A stretch of DNA of 64,000 nt, taken from positions 119,841,234-119,905,233 of the forward strand of contig CM057462.1 in NCBI GenBank assembly GCA_030035585.1, given 5' to 3'. Made by a program: the position numbers and the translations under genes. Source of the DNA: Dugong dugon. Taxonomy: Eukaryota > Chordata > Mammalia > Sirenia > Dugongidae. Numbering within the stretch: the stretch's first letter is position 1; each line of letters starts with the position of its first letter. This document shows, piece by piece, positions 1 to 11,532 of this stretch. The notes beneath the pieces are model-generated. The model was not told where the DNA came from and did not search any database. It saw only the letters and a list, made by a program, of their open reading frames with translations.

Positions 1-827
1 GAAACATTTGAAAATTTGAAACCTCAATTTTAGAGTCATACCTGTAATATAGCTAAGAATGACTATGAATATAAATATTCACCACTTGGGTGCAAATATT
101 CTAATTATAAACTAATTCTGGGTCATTTTGAAGGTAGCAGGGAACTCAGTCCACTCCATCAATCCATCTGAGAAAGAAGCACTTCTACCCACCAGAGCAA
201 GTATTTGGAATCTAGGACATCATGTTAGAATTTTCATTAGGATAGGTAGAGATATAGGCCATTTTCTACCTCTGTGGTTGTGGCATCTATTTCAAATACA
301 ATTCTGGAATATGCTCTTCCTTCCTGTGTTTACAAAAAAAAAAAAAAAAAAAAAACTACCCATTCTTTAAAACTCAGCGTAAATGTATTTACCTACCCCC
401 ATCCCCACATCTCCAGCCCTAACTCAGAATTCCTTGGTTCTTCCTCCTTGCTGTCATAAACTTTCATTATGGCACCTATCACATTGTATTACAGGTTTTC
501 AAAGTCAATGTCCTTCACTAAATTGTGATTCATGAAGAGCAAGCAATTTTTATCTTTGGGAGTTAGCCCAAAGCAAATAATCCATAAAAATTCAAGAAAA
601 ATATTACCTGTTGTATAATACATTTTGACCAGACAAGATTTCTACTTCTCCCCAACTAGAGAAATCTAGATGTTTTTAGATTAGAGAAAGAGAATTGTAA
701 AATATGTGAGAAGTTAGTTTTTGTACTGGAATTAAAATAATTTATTTGTAATAGTCTTCCTCACATAGCATGCTTGACCATGAATTGGCCTCTCCAACAG
801 GGGAAATGATGTATCCTGGAGGAGTAC
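1..827. other. Intergenic, no gene found
   Basis: AT-rich sequence with a poly(A) tract at 332. The short frames show no recognisable protein. Confidence 0.6.
332..354. repeat. Poly(A) tract
   Basis: About 21 A residues. I cannot tie it to a retroposon body upstream. Confidence 0.9.
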
Positions 828-1060
828 AACATAGAGGTTATAAATATGGGCTTGGGAGTCAGACCAGGGTTTCAGCCTGGTCTGACACCCACTGGCTGTG
901 TGACTTTGGTCAAGTAATTAACGCTTAGTGTTCTTATTTGTAAAATGGGACTAATAATGGTGTCTACTCATCAGACTATTATAAAAATTAAATGAGTTAA
1001 TACATGGAAAGAACTAAGTACAGTGCTTGGCATATAGTAAGTGCTTAATAAATATTATTT
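828..1060 (+). mobile_element. MIR SINE
   Basis: Core features are ctggctgtgtgactttggtc, tgtaaaatgggactaataat and agtgcttggcatatagtaag. Confidence 0.82.
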
Positions 1061-1279
1061 GAGAATTTAAGACATGACACCTATCTTAGGTTGGGTTCCC
1101 CAGAAGTAGCCCCTCAGACAAGGACTTATGTATAAGTGCTCTACTAATGAAGTTCTTGAGGGGGAAAAAAAAAAAAGTAAAAGAGTAAGAGAAACATGAC
1201 AGGGAAAGAGAAGAAGCCAAGCAGGGCTGTGATCTCAGGCAAAGTTTCATGGAGGAAGTGTCAGTTTGATCCCATTTAA

Positions 1280-1442
1280 AAAACCAAACCAAACCCCTTG
1301 CAGTAGAGTAAATTCTGACTCATAGTGACTCTATAGGACAGGGTAGAACTGCCCCATAGTTTCCAAGGAGCACCTGGTGGATTTGAACTACCAACCTTTT
1401 GGTTAGCAACTGTAGCACTTAACCACTACACCACCAGGGTTT
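1280..1442 (-). mobile_element. AfroSINE-type SINE
   Basis: On the reverse strand it reads ccctggtggtgtagtggtta followed by the tRNA-like gctaac...ttcaaatcc region and the catgagtc-type tail. It is the full short form. Confidence 0.85.
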
Positions 1443-1809
1443 GATCCCATAGGGGGGTCTTTAGTTTGTAAGTTAGAACTCAGAACTTATCTCAACCCGA
1501 GGCAAAGGAACTGGAATTTCATATTCATGCACCTGTCAGTTGTTGGCTAAAGGCCAGCTGGGAGGAGGTAAGCTCTCAAGCCCTTCTGGCTCTCTGCATA
1601 AATGGGCAAAGCAGCTCCAGTAACCCAAGGGTAGTGCTCCAAAGAAGGGTTACAGGTGTGGGCCATTGGAAACAAAAGCACATTGAAGCAAGGAGAAAGG
1701 CCAGCAAAAAGATCTGAGGGGATTTGGATAAAGCACCAAGAATTTCTACTACCATACTCCAAATTTTAATCAAGAAGGCAAAATATAATTACCCCTAGCG
1801 TGGTTTAAA

Positions 1810-2018
1810 GGAGTCCCTGAGTGGCGCAAACAGTGAAGCAATCTACTGCTACCTGAAAGGCTGGTGGTTCAAACCTATCCAAAGGCGCCTCAGAAGGCAG
1901 TCCTAGTGATCTGTTTCAGAAAGGTCACAACCTTGAAAACCCTGTGGAGCCATTCTGTTCTGCACACACGGGGTCGTCATCAGTCAGAATCCACTGAAGG
2001 GCAACTGGTTTGGTTTAG
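1810..2018 (+). mobile_element. AfroSINE-type SINE
   Basis: It starts gagtccctgagtggcgcaaa, includes ggtggttcaaacc (B-box-like) and ends near ggcaactggtttggttt. Confidence 0.85.
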
Positions 2019-2039
2019 CGTGGTGTGAAGACAGGCAGA

Positions 2040-2242
2040 CAGACAGAGGTTCAAATCTCATCTCCAACCCTTTCCTAACTGTTAAAACTTGGATGATTTA
2101 TCTTTGGACCTCTGTTTCACCATACATAGAAGGAGATGCTATTAACAATCTTGAAGAGTGATTATGTAAATTAAGTGAGATAATGTCAAGTAACTATGAC
2201 AGCATTTGACATAAAATAGGTGCTCAGTAAATATTAGTCATC
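2040..2242 (+). mobile_element. MIR SINE, diverged
   Basis: It has a MIR-like layout: gaggttcaaatctcatc, ttggacctctgtttcacc and aaataggtgctcagtaaat. Confidence 0.65.
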
Positions 2243-2307
2243 CCTAATCCTTACAGGATTCTTTCCCTGTTTATAAACAATGGATCATAGCAATCACTGT
2301 GAATAGA

Positions 2308-2569
2308 TGAATCTGTAAACACTTGCTTACAATTACAGAAAGTATGTAACTAAAGTGAATGGAAGAAATGAGGAAGTAAAAGAGCTGAACAGATTTCAAA
2401 GGACAGCTCAAGAGGACAAAGTAAAGTATTATAATGAAATGTACGAAGACCTGGAGTTAGAAAACCAAAAGGGAAGAACACGCTCGGCATTTCTCAAACT
2501 GAAAGAACTGAAGGAAAAATTTAAGCCTCAAGTTGCAATTTTGAAGAATTCTGTAGGCAAAATATTGAA
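2308..2569 (+). mobile_element. RTE LINE internal fragment
   Basis: The peptide NEEVKELNRFQRTAQEDKVK and the following ENQKGRTRSAFLKLKELKEK match the linker between endonuclease and RT of the larger RTE copy at 5040-5290. Neither element end is present. Confidence 0.85.
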
Positions 2570-2876
2570 CTCCCTGTCCACAGTGTATATGCTGCTCTGC
2601 TCCAGCTTCCTTGTGCCAGCAAACATGGCCTGACTTGAAACCACATTGGGATTTCTAATGCTTCCCCTCAAGTCTAGACCTCAGAAAGACACTATCTCTG
2701 CCACCCCAAAAAAGTAGTCTACAAAGCAAACAAACACATATCTGATTAAACACAAAAGGAATCCCCACCTCATATGAGCTGGACACTGGGAGAAGGCAAG
2801 ACAAGGCCCTAATCCATGTGTGTTTGGCACAAGGAAGCTAGAGCAGAGCAGAATATACACTGTGGACAGGAAGTTC
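2567..2876. repeat. Inverted repeat with ~55-bp arms
   Basis: The stretch ctgtccacagtgtatatgct and its continuation to about 2628 reappears reverse-complemented at about 2815-2876, with roughly 190 bases between. The left arm starts exactly where an RTE fragment ends. Confidence 0.8.
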
Positions 2877-3322
2877 CAAAGGAGAAGGAAGAAGAAACTA
2901 AGCTTCACAGGATAAACTCCATCCTATTTACATCCCCGATTCTGTATTAATAGTGAGTAACATATACTAATAGAAATCCAGCGTTGCCTTCAGAAAATTA
3001 TGTAAGGATGAATAACTCAGCTTTGCAATTCAAAGAGCTCTTTCCTTTTTTTTTTTTTAATGAAAATCCTACAAATATTATTTCTTCCAAGAAATCAGAA
3101 TTGAAATAATAGACCGTATGACTACCTCAATAATAATAAGCCAACTCCTTTTCTTATAAGGATAGAAACTGGCTACTACTCTCTTAGTATGTGACCGACC
3201 CATGACTTAAAAGTCCCATGACAGGAGAACTCTCTGTCACTGTCGTAATCAGAAGTTCTGACTCTCCCTAGAGAATTCAGTGTTGTTCAGTTAAATTCCC
3301 AAAAAAGAGGAGAATCTGAGAT

Positions 3323-3672
3323 GGGATATTAAAAAAAAAGAACATAAAATTCTGTTTCTGTACCTGGCATATCTATCCTTCCTGTGAGGAATACAAGGAA
3401 CTAATGTTCTCTCTGATAAACTTAACATGGGAAAGGAAAAAAATACTCTGAATAGCAGTATTCAGAGCCATAAAAGAAATGGATGTTTCTCCTCATATTA
3501 AATTTATCAGGGATAACACTAGTTCCTTAATCCTTGAATAACAGTGTTCAAGAGCCATAAAAGAAATGAACTTATGCTTTCATTGAGAATGCTAGTTCTT
3601 TACATTCCTCACAGGGAGAATGGACATGCCAGGTACAGAAAAAAGGATGCTAGTTTTATGTTCTTTTTTATC
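3323..3672. repeat. Palindromic MITE-like element
   Basis: The arms at about 3323-3412 and 3588-3672 are reverse complements with few mismatches, sharing aagaacataaaa, tctgtacctggcat and ctgtgaggaat. Between them a 35-bp motif (gagccataaaagaaatg) occurs twice directly, near 3462 and 3551. This is the layout of a non-autonomous DNA transposon, but I do not recognise a family. Confidence 0.75.
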
Positions 3673-3701
3673 CCCCTTGAATAAAGTGTTACACCATTAA
3701 T

Positions 3702-6629
3702 GCGTCAGTTTGTCTCACTGTGGTGGTTTGTGTGTTGCTGTGATGTTGGAAGATATGCCACTGGTATTTCAAAAGCAGCAGAGTCACCCATGGTGGACAG
3801 GTTTCAGTGGAGCTTCCAGATTAAGATAGACTAGTAACAAGGACCTGGTGATTTATTTTTTAAAAAGCACCCAGTGAAAACCTTATAAATAGCAGCAGAA
3901 CATTGTCTAATATAGTGCTGGAAGATAAGACCCTCAGGTTGGCAGGTACTGAAAATAGGACTAGGGAAGAGCTGTCTTCTAAAAGTAAAGTCAATTTTAA
4001 TGACGTAGATGGAGTAAAGCTTTTGAGACCTTCATTTGCTGATGTGGCATGACTCAAAATGAGAAGAAAAAGCTGCAAACATGCATTGATAATTGGAACA
4101 AGGAATGCACAAAGTATGAATCTAGGAAAATGGGAAGTTGTCAAAAATGAAATGAAACACATAAAGATCGATATCCTAGGCATTAGTGAGCTGAAATGGA
4201 CTGCTATTGGCCATTTTGAATCAGACAGTCATATAGCCTACTATGCTAGGAAAGACAAATTGAAGAGGAACAGCATCACATTTATTATCGAAAAGATCTA
4301 TCCTGAAGTTCAACACTGTCAGTGATAGGATAATATCCATATGCCTACAAGGAAGACCAATGACTATTCAAATTTATGCACCAACCACTAATGCCAAAGA
4401 TGAAGAAACTGAAGATTTTTACGAACTTCTGCAGTCTGAAACTGATCTTCTGCAGTCTGAAACTGATCAAACATGCAATCAAGATGCACTGATAATTACT
4501 GGATATTGGAATGTGAAAATTAGACACAAAGAAGAAAAGCCAGTAGTTGGTGATAGAAATGATGCCAGAGATCACACAATAGAATTTTCCAAGACCAATG
4601 ACCTAGTCAATGATAATATCTTTTTTTAACAACATAAAGGATGACTCCACATGTGAACCTCACCAGATGGAATATTCAGGAATCAAATCGACTATATTTG
4701 TGGAAAGAGACGATTCAAAGGCTCAATATCATCAGTCAGAACAAGGCCAAGGGGCCAACTGTGGAACAGACCATCAATTGCTCATATGCAAGTTCAAGCT
4801 GAAGTTGAAGAAAATTAGAACAAGTTCACAAGAGCCAAAGAACAACTGTAAGTATATCCCATCTGAATTTAGAGACCATCTCAAGAATAGATTTGAAGCA
4901 TTGAATACTAATGACTGAAGACCAGACAAGTTGTGGGATGACATCAAGGACATCATACATGAAGAAAGCAAAAGGTCATTAAAAAGACAGGAGAGAAAGA
5001 AAAGACCAAAATGGGTATCAGAAGAGAATCTGAAACTTGCTCTTACTTTATAGTAACTAAAACAAATGGAAGAAATGATGAAGTAAAAGAGCTGAACAGA
5101 AGAAGATTTCAAAGGGCAGCTCAAAAAGGCAAAGTAAAGCATTATGATGAAATATGCAAAGACGTGGAGTTAGAAAACCAAAAGGGAATAACACTCTCAG
5201 CATTTCTCGGGCTAAAAGAACTGAAGAAAAAATTCAAGCCTCAGGTTGCAATTTTGAAGGATTCTATAGGCAAGATATTGAACGATGCAGGAAGTATCAA
5301 AAGAAGATGGAAGGAATACACAGAGCCACTGTACCAAAAAGAACTGGTCAACAGTCAGCCATTTCAGGAGGTAGCATATGATCAAGAACTGATGGTATTG
5401 AAGGAAGAAGTCCAAGCTGCACTGAAGGCATTGGTGAAAAACAAGGCTCCGGCAACTGACCAACTGAGATGTTTCAACAAATGGGTGCAACGCTAGAAGT
5501 GTTTACTCATCCATACCAAGAAATCTGGAACACAGCTACCTGGCCAACTGACTGGAAGAGATCCGTATTTGTGCCTTTTCCAAAGAAAGGTGATCCAACA
5601 GAATGTGGAAATTATTGAATTCCAGAACACTTAATTGTGCTCATGCAGAACCTGTACACAGGCCAAGAGGCAGCCATTCAAACCAAACAAGGGGACACTG
5701 TGTGGCTTAAAATCAGAAAAGGTGTGTGTCAGGGTTGTATCCTTTTACCACACTTAATCTGTATGCTGAGCAAATAATCTGAGAAGCTGGACTATATGAA
5801 GAAGAATGCAGCATCAGAATTGGAGGAAGACTCATTAACAACCTGCAATATGCAAATTACACAATCTTGTTTGCTGAAGGTGAAGAGGACTTGAAGTACT
5901 TACTGATGAAAATCAAAGACTACAGCCATCAGTATGGATTACACCTCAACATAAAGAAAGTAAAAATCCTCACAATTGGACCAATAAGCAACGTCATGAT
6001 AAATGGAGAAAAGATTGAAGTTGTCAAGGAATTCATTTTACTTGGATCCACAGTCAACACCCATGGAAGCAGCAGGCAAGAAATCAGATGACGCATTGCA
6101 CTGGGCAAATCTGCTGCAAAAGACCTCTTTAAAGTGTTAAAAAGCAAGGATGTCATTTCACGGACTTAGGTACACCTAACCCTAGCCATGGTATTTCAGT
6201 CACCTTATATGTATGTGAAAGCTGGGCAATGAATAAGGAAGACCGAAGAAGAACTGATGCATTTGAATTACGGTGTTGGTGAAGAATGTTGAATATACCA
6301 TAGTCTGCCAGAAGAACGAACAAATCTGCCTTGGAAGCAGTACAACCAGAACGCTCTTTAGAAGTAAGGATGGTGAGACTTTGTCTCACATACTTTGGAC
6401 ATGTTATCAGGAGGGACCAGTCCCTGGAAAAGGACACCATGCTTGGTAAAGTAGAGGGTCAGTGAAAAAGAGGAAGACCCTCAACGAGATGGACTGACAC
6501 AGTTGCTGCAACAATGGGCTCAAACACAGCAAACGATTGTGAGGATGGTGCAGGACAGGACAGTGTTTCGTTCTGTTGTATATAGGGTCTCTGTGAGTCA
6601 TAACTGACTCAATGGCACCTAACAACAAC
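3702..6629 (+). mobile_element. RTE-type LINE (RTE1_LA-like), near full length, dead
   Basis: The element starts at its characteristic gcgtcagtttgtc 5' end and ends in ggcacctaacaacaac. Endonuclease-like peptide fragments (for example IDILGISELKWTAIGHF) are followed by reverse-transcriptase fragments. Frameshifts and stops break both parts. About 300 bases of the RT core are missing at 5617, where GGAAATTATT runs straight into GAATTCCAGAAC, and the catalytic YADD region reads YANY. Family name is from memory. Confidence 0.9.
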
Positions 6630-7880
6630 TGAAGAACAGTGTTACTCATTTAAATACACTCAGGTTTGTTACAGTCAATGAAATGGCTGTTTGATGGAAA
6701 GAGAGTAGGATATAGAACATATATATAGAATATAGTTCTTCTAGGATCCTAAGTGGTCCTAAGATCCTACATGTTCATTCAAGCTGTCAATACCATATTG
6801 ATAGCACATGAGACCCATTGCAAGAGATTATGAATCAAACTTCATCAACTATTTTTCTTTTTGAGTAATCATCTGATAACTAAACCTAACAAAATCAGCA
6901 TTTTAGAGTTGAATAAAGGACAGGGACTATGTATAGTAATTATATTTGCAAAAATAAAATACTTAGCAAGTTTGCAATATTACACATATAAACCTAGAGT
7001 TTTATATTAAGTAAAATAAAAATTAATACAACCTAATCTGAAATTAGTATATGATATTGCAAGATGATGGTAGACTTTTAGCAAAACAGCCTTAGCATAA
7101 AATGCCCCAAATATCTCCAATCTATTGTAGATTTATAGAGGAAACCAAAATCAAAAACTATGTAGAAATAAATGTCAAAATGATCATTGAAACAAATAGA
7201 ACATCCACACTAGGACACTATATATTAAAACCTGTGGGACATGGCCAAAATAGTACTGAATATACATGTTTCAGCATTTATTACTAAACAGCAGCAAAAG
7301 AAATAAAAACAAATTAGCTAAGAAATGAGTTTGAAAAGTTAGAAAAGGAACTATACTATAAGCCTAAAGGTAATAAAAGCAATCACTAATGATAAAAGAA
7401 GAAATCAATGAAATAATAAGTACCATCAAAAATAATAAACTTAAGCAGTAAAAATAACTTTAAAATGTACAATTTCTAGGACGAGTGATGGTATAGGGAG
7501 AAAGCTTCCTCAGACATTTTATAATCTCCAAAACTGGAAACCTGAATACCTATAAATTTTCATCAACAAAATTCTTAAATTGTAGTTGTTCTATATTATA
7601 AAATTCTATTCAATATTTCAAAACAATGAGATGATTCTATATATACTATCATAGACTAGGCTTCTGAACTTCAAATGTACACATACAACTTCAGATTGTT
7701 GCCATGTCTGTGTACCCCAGTTCTACTATTTTCTCATTCTTTAAGTCAACTCACTTAAAAAAAGAAAAAAAAAAGAAATGTGGTCTCATTCTAACAATAA
7801 TATTTGTAAAATTACAAGTTTCATGTGTTGGATATATTTTTTGCAATCACACACTAAAATGAAAATATGACTAAAATTTT
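6630..7880. other. AT-rich intergenic, nothing identified
   Basis: No gene, clear repeat or structured RNA is visible. It may hold old L1 remnants too diverged to name. Confidence 0.5.
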
Positions 7881-9170
7881 TCAAGGCTGCTCCTTGCCCC
7901 AAATAGACAAGGGAAACCTAACCCTCACAATTGGTACCAGTAAGCCTGTTTGCCTGAGATGGATTCAGTTTAGACCCATTCAGCACAGTCCTTCCTCACT
8001 GTGACCAGCCAGCCTCTGCTCAGAATGTCTACCTGAGATTGGGCTGATGGAGACAGCCACCTGTAGCTGGACCAGCCGATCTGGGTTCAGTAAGAGGCCA
8101 ACTAGTTATGGCTGGGGATGGCTCTGAGGGCACCAGAACAGCTCCCTACCTCTCTCCTTACAGAAAGTATTGGAAATTCAGTGAGAGAGATAGAAGGAAA
8201 ATAAATCAAAGGCATACATTTGTCTCAAAATCTAAAGTAAGGTCATACTGCAGGTTCCAGGAAGCGTCATGCCTCTCTGTGTCCCCAGAAACAAGCACAG
8301 GAAGACTGCTATAAATAGTTGTCTTTTCACCTGACTGCGTGTGCCCAGTGCCTGAAGAGGAGCCTTTTCCTAACTCCTGTGGCAAAGAGGAAGTCTTTCC
8401 CTTTCAACCTTATGACCAGGAATTTCCCAATTGTACTGAGGCAGTAATAGCACACCCTCATATAACCTAAATAGAGAGTAGCAGGTGCCAAGGATCCCGG
8501 GACTGAAAGTCCAGCCACGGCAGACTTACCAAGGGAGTGTTCTGCCACTATTAGTCCATCACCTACCTTGATGATAGAGGGAGAGGAGAAGAGGAGTGTG
8601 CCCCCAAGCCAAATAAAGAGGGCATCAAGAGAGTTATTAGAGAACTTGGCTGGGGTTCCCGAGTTTGAAGGGAGGTGGCCACCAGGACCTAGCACCAGAT
8701 TTGTGCTTGGAAAATCTAAGAGCAAGAGCTGTGGTTGGAGTTGCCTCGGCAGTGAGGTAGGAGAGCGCGATGGTGGGAGTGTACTGCCTTCTATGGGCAC
8801 CAGGGCTAGCTCACAGGAATGGGCATCTCCAAGTAGCCCAGGAGGCCTGGAGAAGCAAAGGTTACCCCAGGTGGGAGGGACAACCAGCAGCCCAGAGCTG
8901 TGTTGTAAATAGCCTGTAAAGAAGGGCCCTCATCAAGGACCCAGGTGGGGCTCCCAGTACAAAGCCCAAGGCGCAAGAATGGGCCTGCCCAGGCATTACC
9001 CAGGGCAGAGAGCACTTCAGGGAGCCAGCAGCCTAGGATTTTGCCCTTTTCTTAATCACCTCCATCCTCTGGGCCTGGGGCAGGGGTGGGGGTGGAGGGG
9101 CAGAAAAATGTAAGATGAGGAAAAGAGAAAGGACACCCCCACAAGCAGCCACCCTTTCCAGGCCTGAGTC
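7880..9170. other. GC-richer intergenic block, unclassified
   Basis: Composition changes from the AT-rich surroundings to purine-rich and GC-richer sequence. Frames of up to 157 residues exist on both strands, but none resembles a known family and none is convincing as coding. It could be an old LTR element or a conserved non-coding region. Confidence 0.4.
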
Positions 9171-9360
9171 ATGCCTGGGCTGGGGAGGGAGACGTTTTGA
9201 ATGGAGAAAAGATTGCAGCTTTGGCTTTAGAGTGAACTGGATTTTTTAATACCTGAAAAACAAAACCATTAATACCTGAGAGCCACGTGTGGCTATTAAG
9301 CAGTTGAAACGAGGCTGGTCCAAATGGCAATGTGCTGGAAGTATAAAAAACACACTTCAT

Positions 9361-10171
9361 TCCAAAGACTTTGTATTAAAAAAAAAGTCTCATTTATAAT
9401 TATTATTAAATACAGGTTAAAATAATGTTTTGGATATATATGGTTAAATAAAATGTATTATTAAAATGAAAAAAATAACCTAGATACTCCCCCAAAAGCT
9501 AGAAAGGATCTGAGTCCCCCAGGTTTCTCCAACATTTAAAGGCCTTGGACAAACCTTTATTTGAGCATTATGATACCATGTTATTATTTTTGGTTAAAAT
9601 GATAATCATTTACTAATTCAGTCAGTCCATCATTCCTGAGCACCCATTCTATGAGATGGAAGCATTCTTGGTTGCTGGAAGCCACCAAGCTGGAGTTCAG
9701 GGAGAGGTACGGAAAAGAGAAAGAGAGGTCAGAGAGGGAACCAGGGCGGGACTACGTATTTTTTATCTGTTAATACCCAATTACCCTACCCCCTCAGGTA
9801 ATTACGGTTTCCCTGTGGTTGCCAGTGTAACAGCTCCATCCAGTATCTGGTACAAAATATTAATTCTATGAATGTGCAATTATCCTGTAATATTCCTGAG
9901 GGAATGGAAGGAGTGTGTAGGGTGATGACTGGGAAGGCAGAGTCTGGGCACATAAGATAAAGCCTCTATCTTGGTGATATTGCCTGTTCTGAATTCAATA
10001 TCATATTCTCCTATCTGAGCTCTTAATTTAAGGGCATTGTCTGCTATTCTATTTTCATTTCTCCATTGGGCTTCTGATGACTCCTGGTTGCTTTTGCTTT
10101 AAAACTAGATGTCACAAGTCCTAACTCAACCCTGTTTCTCCTTTAAAAAAAAAATTCCTTTTTACTGGGTA
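9361..10171. other. Upstream flank of CLCA4, nothing identified
   Basis: AT-rich non-coding sequence with no repeat I can name. Confidence 0.5.
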
Positions 10172-10338
10172 AAACCAAAACCAAACCCATTGCCATAAAG
10201 TCGATTGCGACTCATAGTGACCCTATAGGACAGAGTGGAACTGCTCCATAGGGTTTCCAAGGAGCACCTGGTGAATTTGAACTGCCGACCTTTTAGTTAG
10301 CAGCCGTAGCTCTTAATCACTATGCCACCAGGGTTTCC
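10172..10338 (-). mobile_element. AfroSINE-type SINE
   Basis: It has the reverse SINE signature: accaaacccattgccat, gactcatagtgaccctata, ending ccaccagggtttcc. Confidence 0.88.
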
Positions 10339-10906
10339 TTTCACTGTGTAGGATTTTAAAAAAAGATTTACTCCAATAACTAGACTGTATCAAATCTTCC
10401 TTAATTTATCAGAGTCCTTAAAATTCTTTAATTCTGGTCTGCAAGCCAACTTACCAATTTGGTGTAATTTACACTTAAATGTAATAACCTTACATTCTCT
10501 TCCATTGTATATATCATTGGTAAATAATTTAAATAACAATTAAATCACTCTATAAAACTAAGGAACACCAGTAGCATTACTGTTTCTATTAATTTTATTA
10601 TGAATTTTTATTAATTTTTACATTCCTATCTATAGAAAATACTAAGCATATTCTATAATTAGGAAATTAACCAGAATTAGAAAGTATAGAAAAACCTTCC
10701 CAAGTGGAACCCATGCATTATAAAATGCATGTGTGATACATTTTATTAAAAAAATCTGAGTTCTATTATGCTTCTTGAGCGTTTGTAAAATAACATACAG
10801 TAAAATGACTGTGTAAACACAAGTCAAATATTTTTCCACATATGTCACTTTGACCTGTATATGGTCAATGTCCCATAGTTCAGCTAATGCTGATAAAGTT
10901 TAGGAG

Positions 10907-10914
10907 TATATATA
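10907..10914 (+). promoter_or_regulatory. CLCA4: TATA-like box of CLCA4
   Basis: TATATATA lies 77 bases before the CLCA4 start codon, which would put transcription start near 10940 with a short leader. A GA-dinucleotide run follows directly. There is no CpG island. The assignment rests on position and motif only. Confidence 0.45.
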
Positions 10915-10990
10915 GAGAGAGAGAGAGAAGGAAAAAGAAAAGTCCCTTGAACAAACCAACATTTGGCTCATGAACAAGTAGAGAGTAACA

Positions 10991-11149
10991 ATGGGGCTAT
11001 TCAGAACTTTTGTTTTCCTCTTAGTCCTATACCTGCTGCAGCTGTCGAATACTTCTCTGGTTCAGCTGAATAACAATGGCTATGAAGACATTATCATTGC
11101 TATTGACCCTGATGTGCCAGAAGATGAGAAAATAATTGAACAAATAAAG
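10991..11149 (+). CDS. CLCA4: CLCA4 coding exon 1
   Basis: The exon encodes residues 1-53 and ends at a gtaaga donor in phase 0. The start codon is chosen because it opens a typical hydrophobic leader ([10 protein letters not shown]) and matches the CLCA4 family start. The mature N terminus begins soon after residue 21. Confidence 0.95.
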
Positions 11150-11475
11150 GTAAGAAAGAAATAGTATTGTAATACTGTTTTGTTTGAATTATGGAGAAGA
11201 AAATAAAGTTAATAGTTAATAGTTATTATTAAAACTTCTGAATGCTCCAAAAGTTTAAAAGCAGCATGGTGTGGTGAAGACAATGATGGAATGGACAGTG
11301 GGAGACAGAGGTTCTAAATGGGACTCCACCCAGCCTCACCACAAGGTCAAAGACAAGGAACAGGGTCTCCGGGACCCTCAGTTTCTTCTTCTGTAAATGA
11401 GCAGTTGGATTTATTCATTCTTTAAACAATTGTTTATTGAATTCTTACTGCATGCCAGGGGAGAGAGCAGTGAAT

Positions 11476-11532
<57 letters not shown>

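Noticed and set aside
8327-8800. 157-residue reverse-strand frame
   Set aside because: It has no family resemblance, proline/leucine-rich composition from GC-richer sequence, no splice context and no supporting homologous features.
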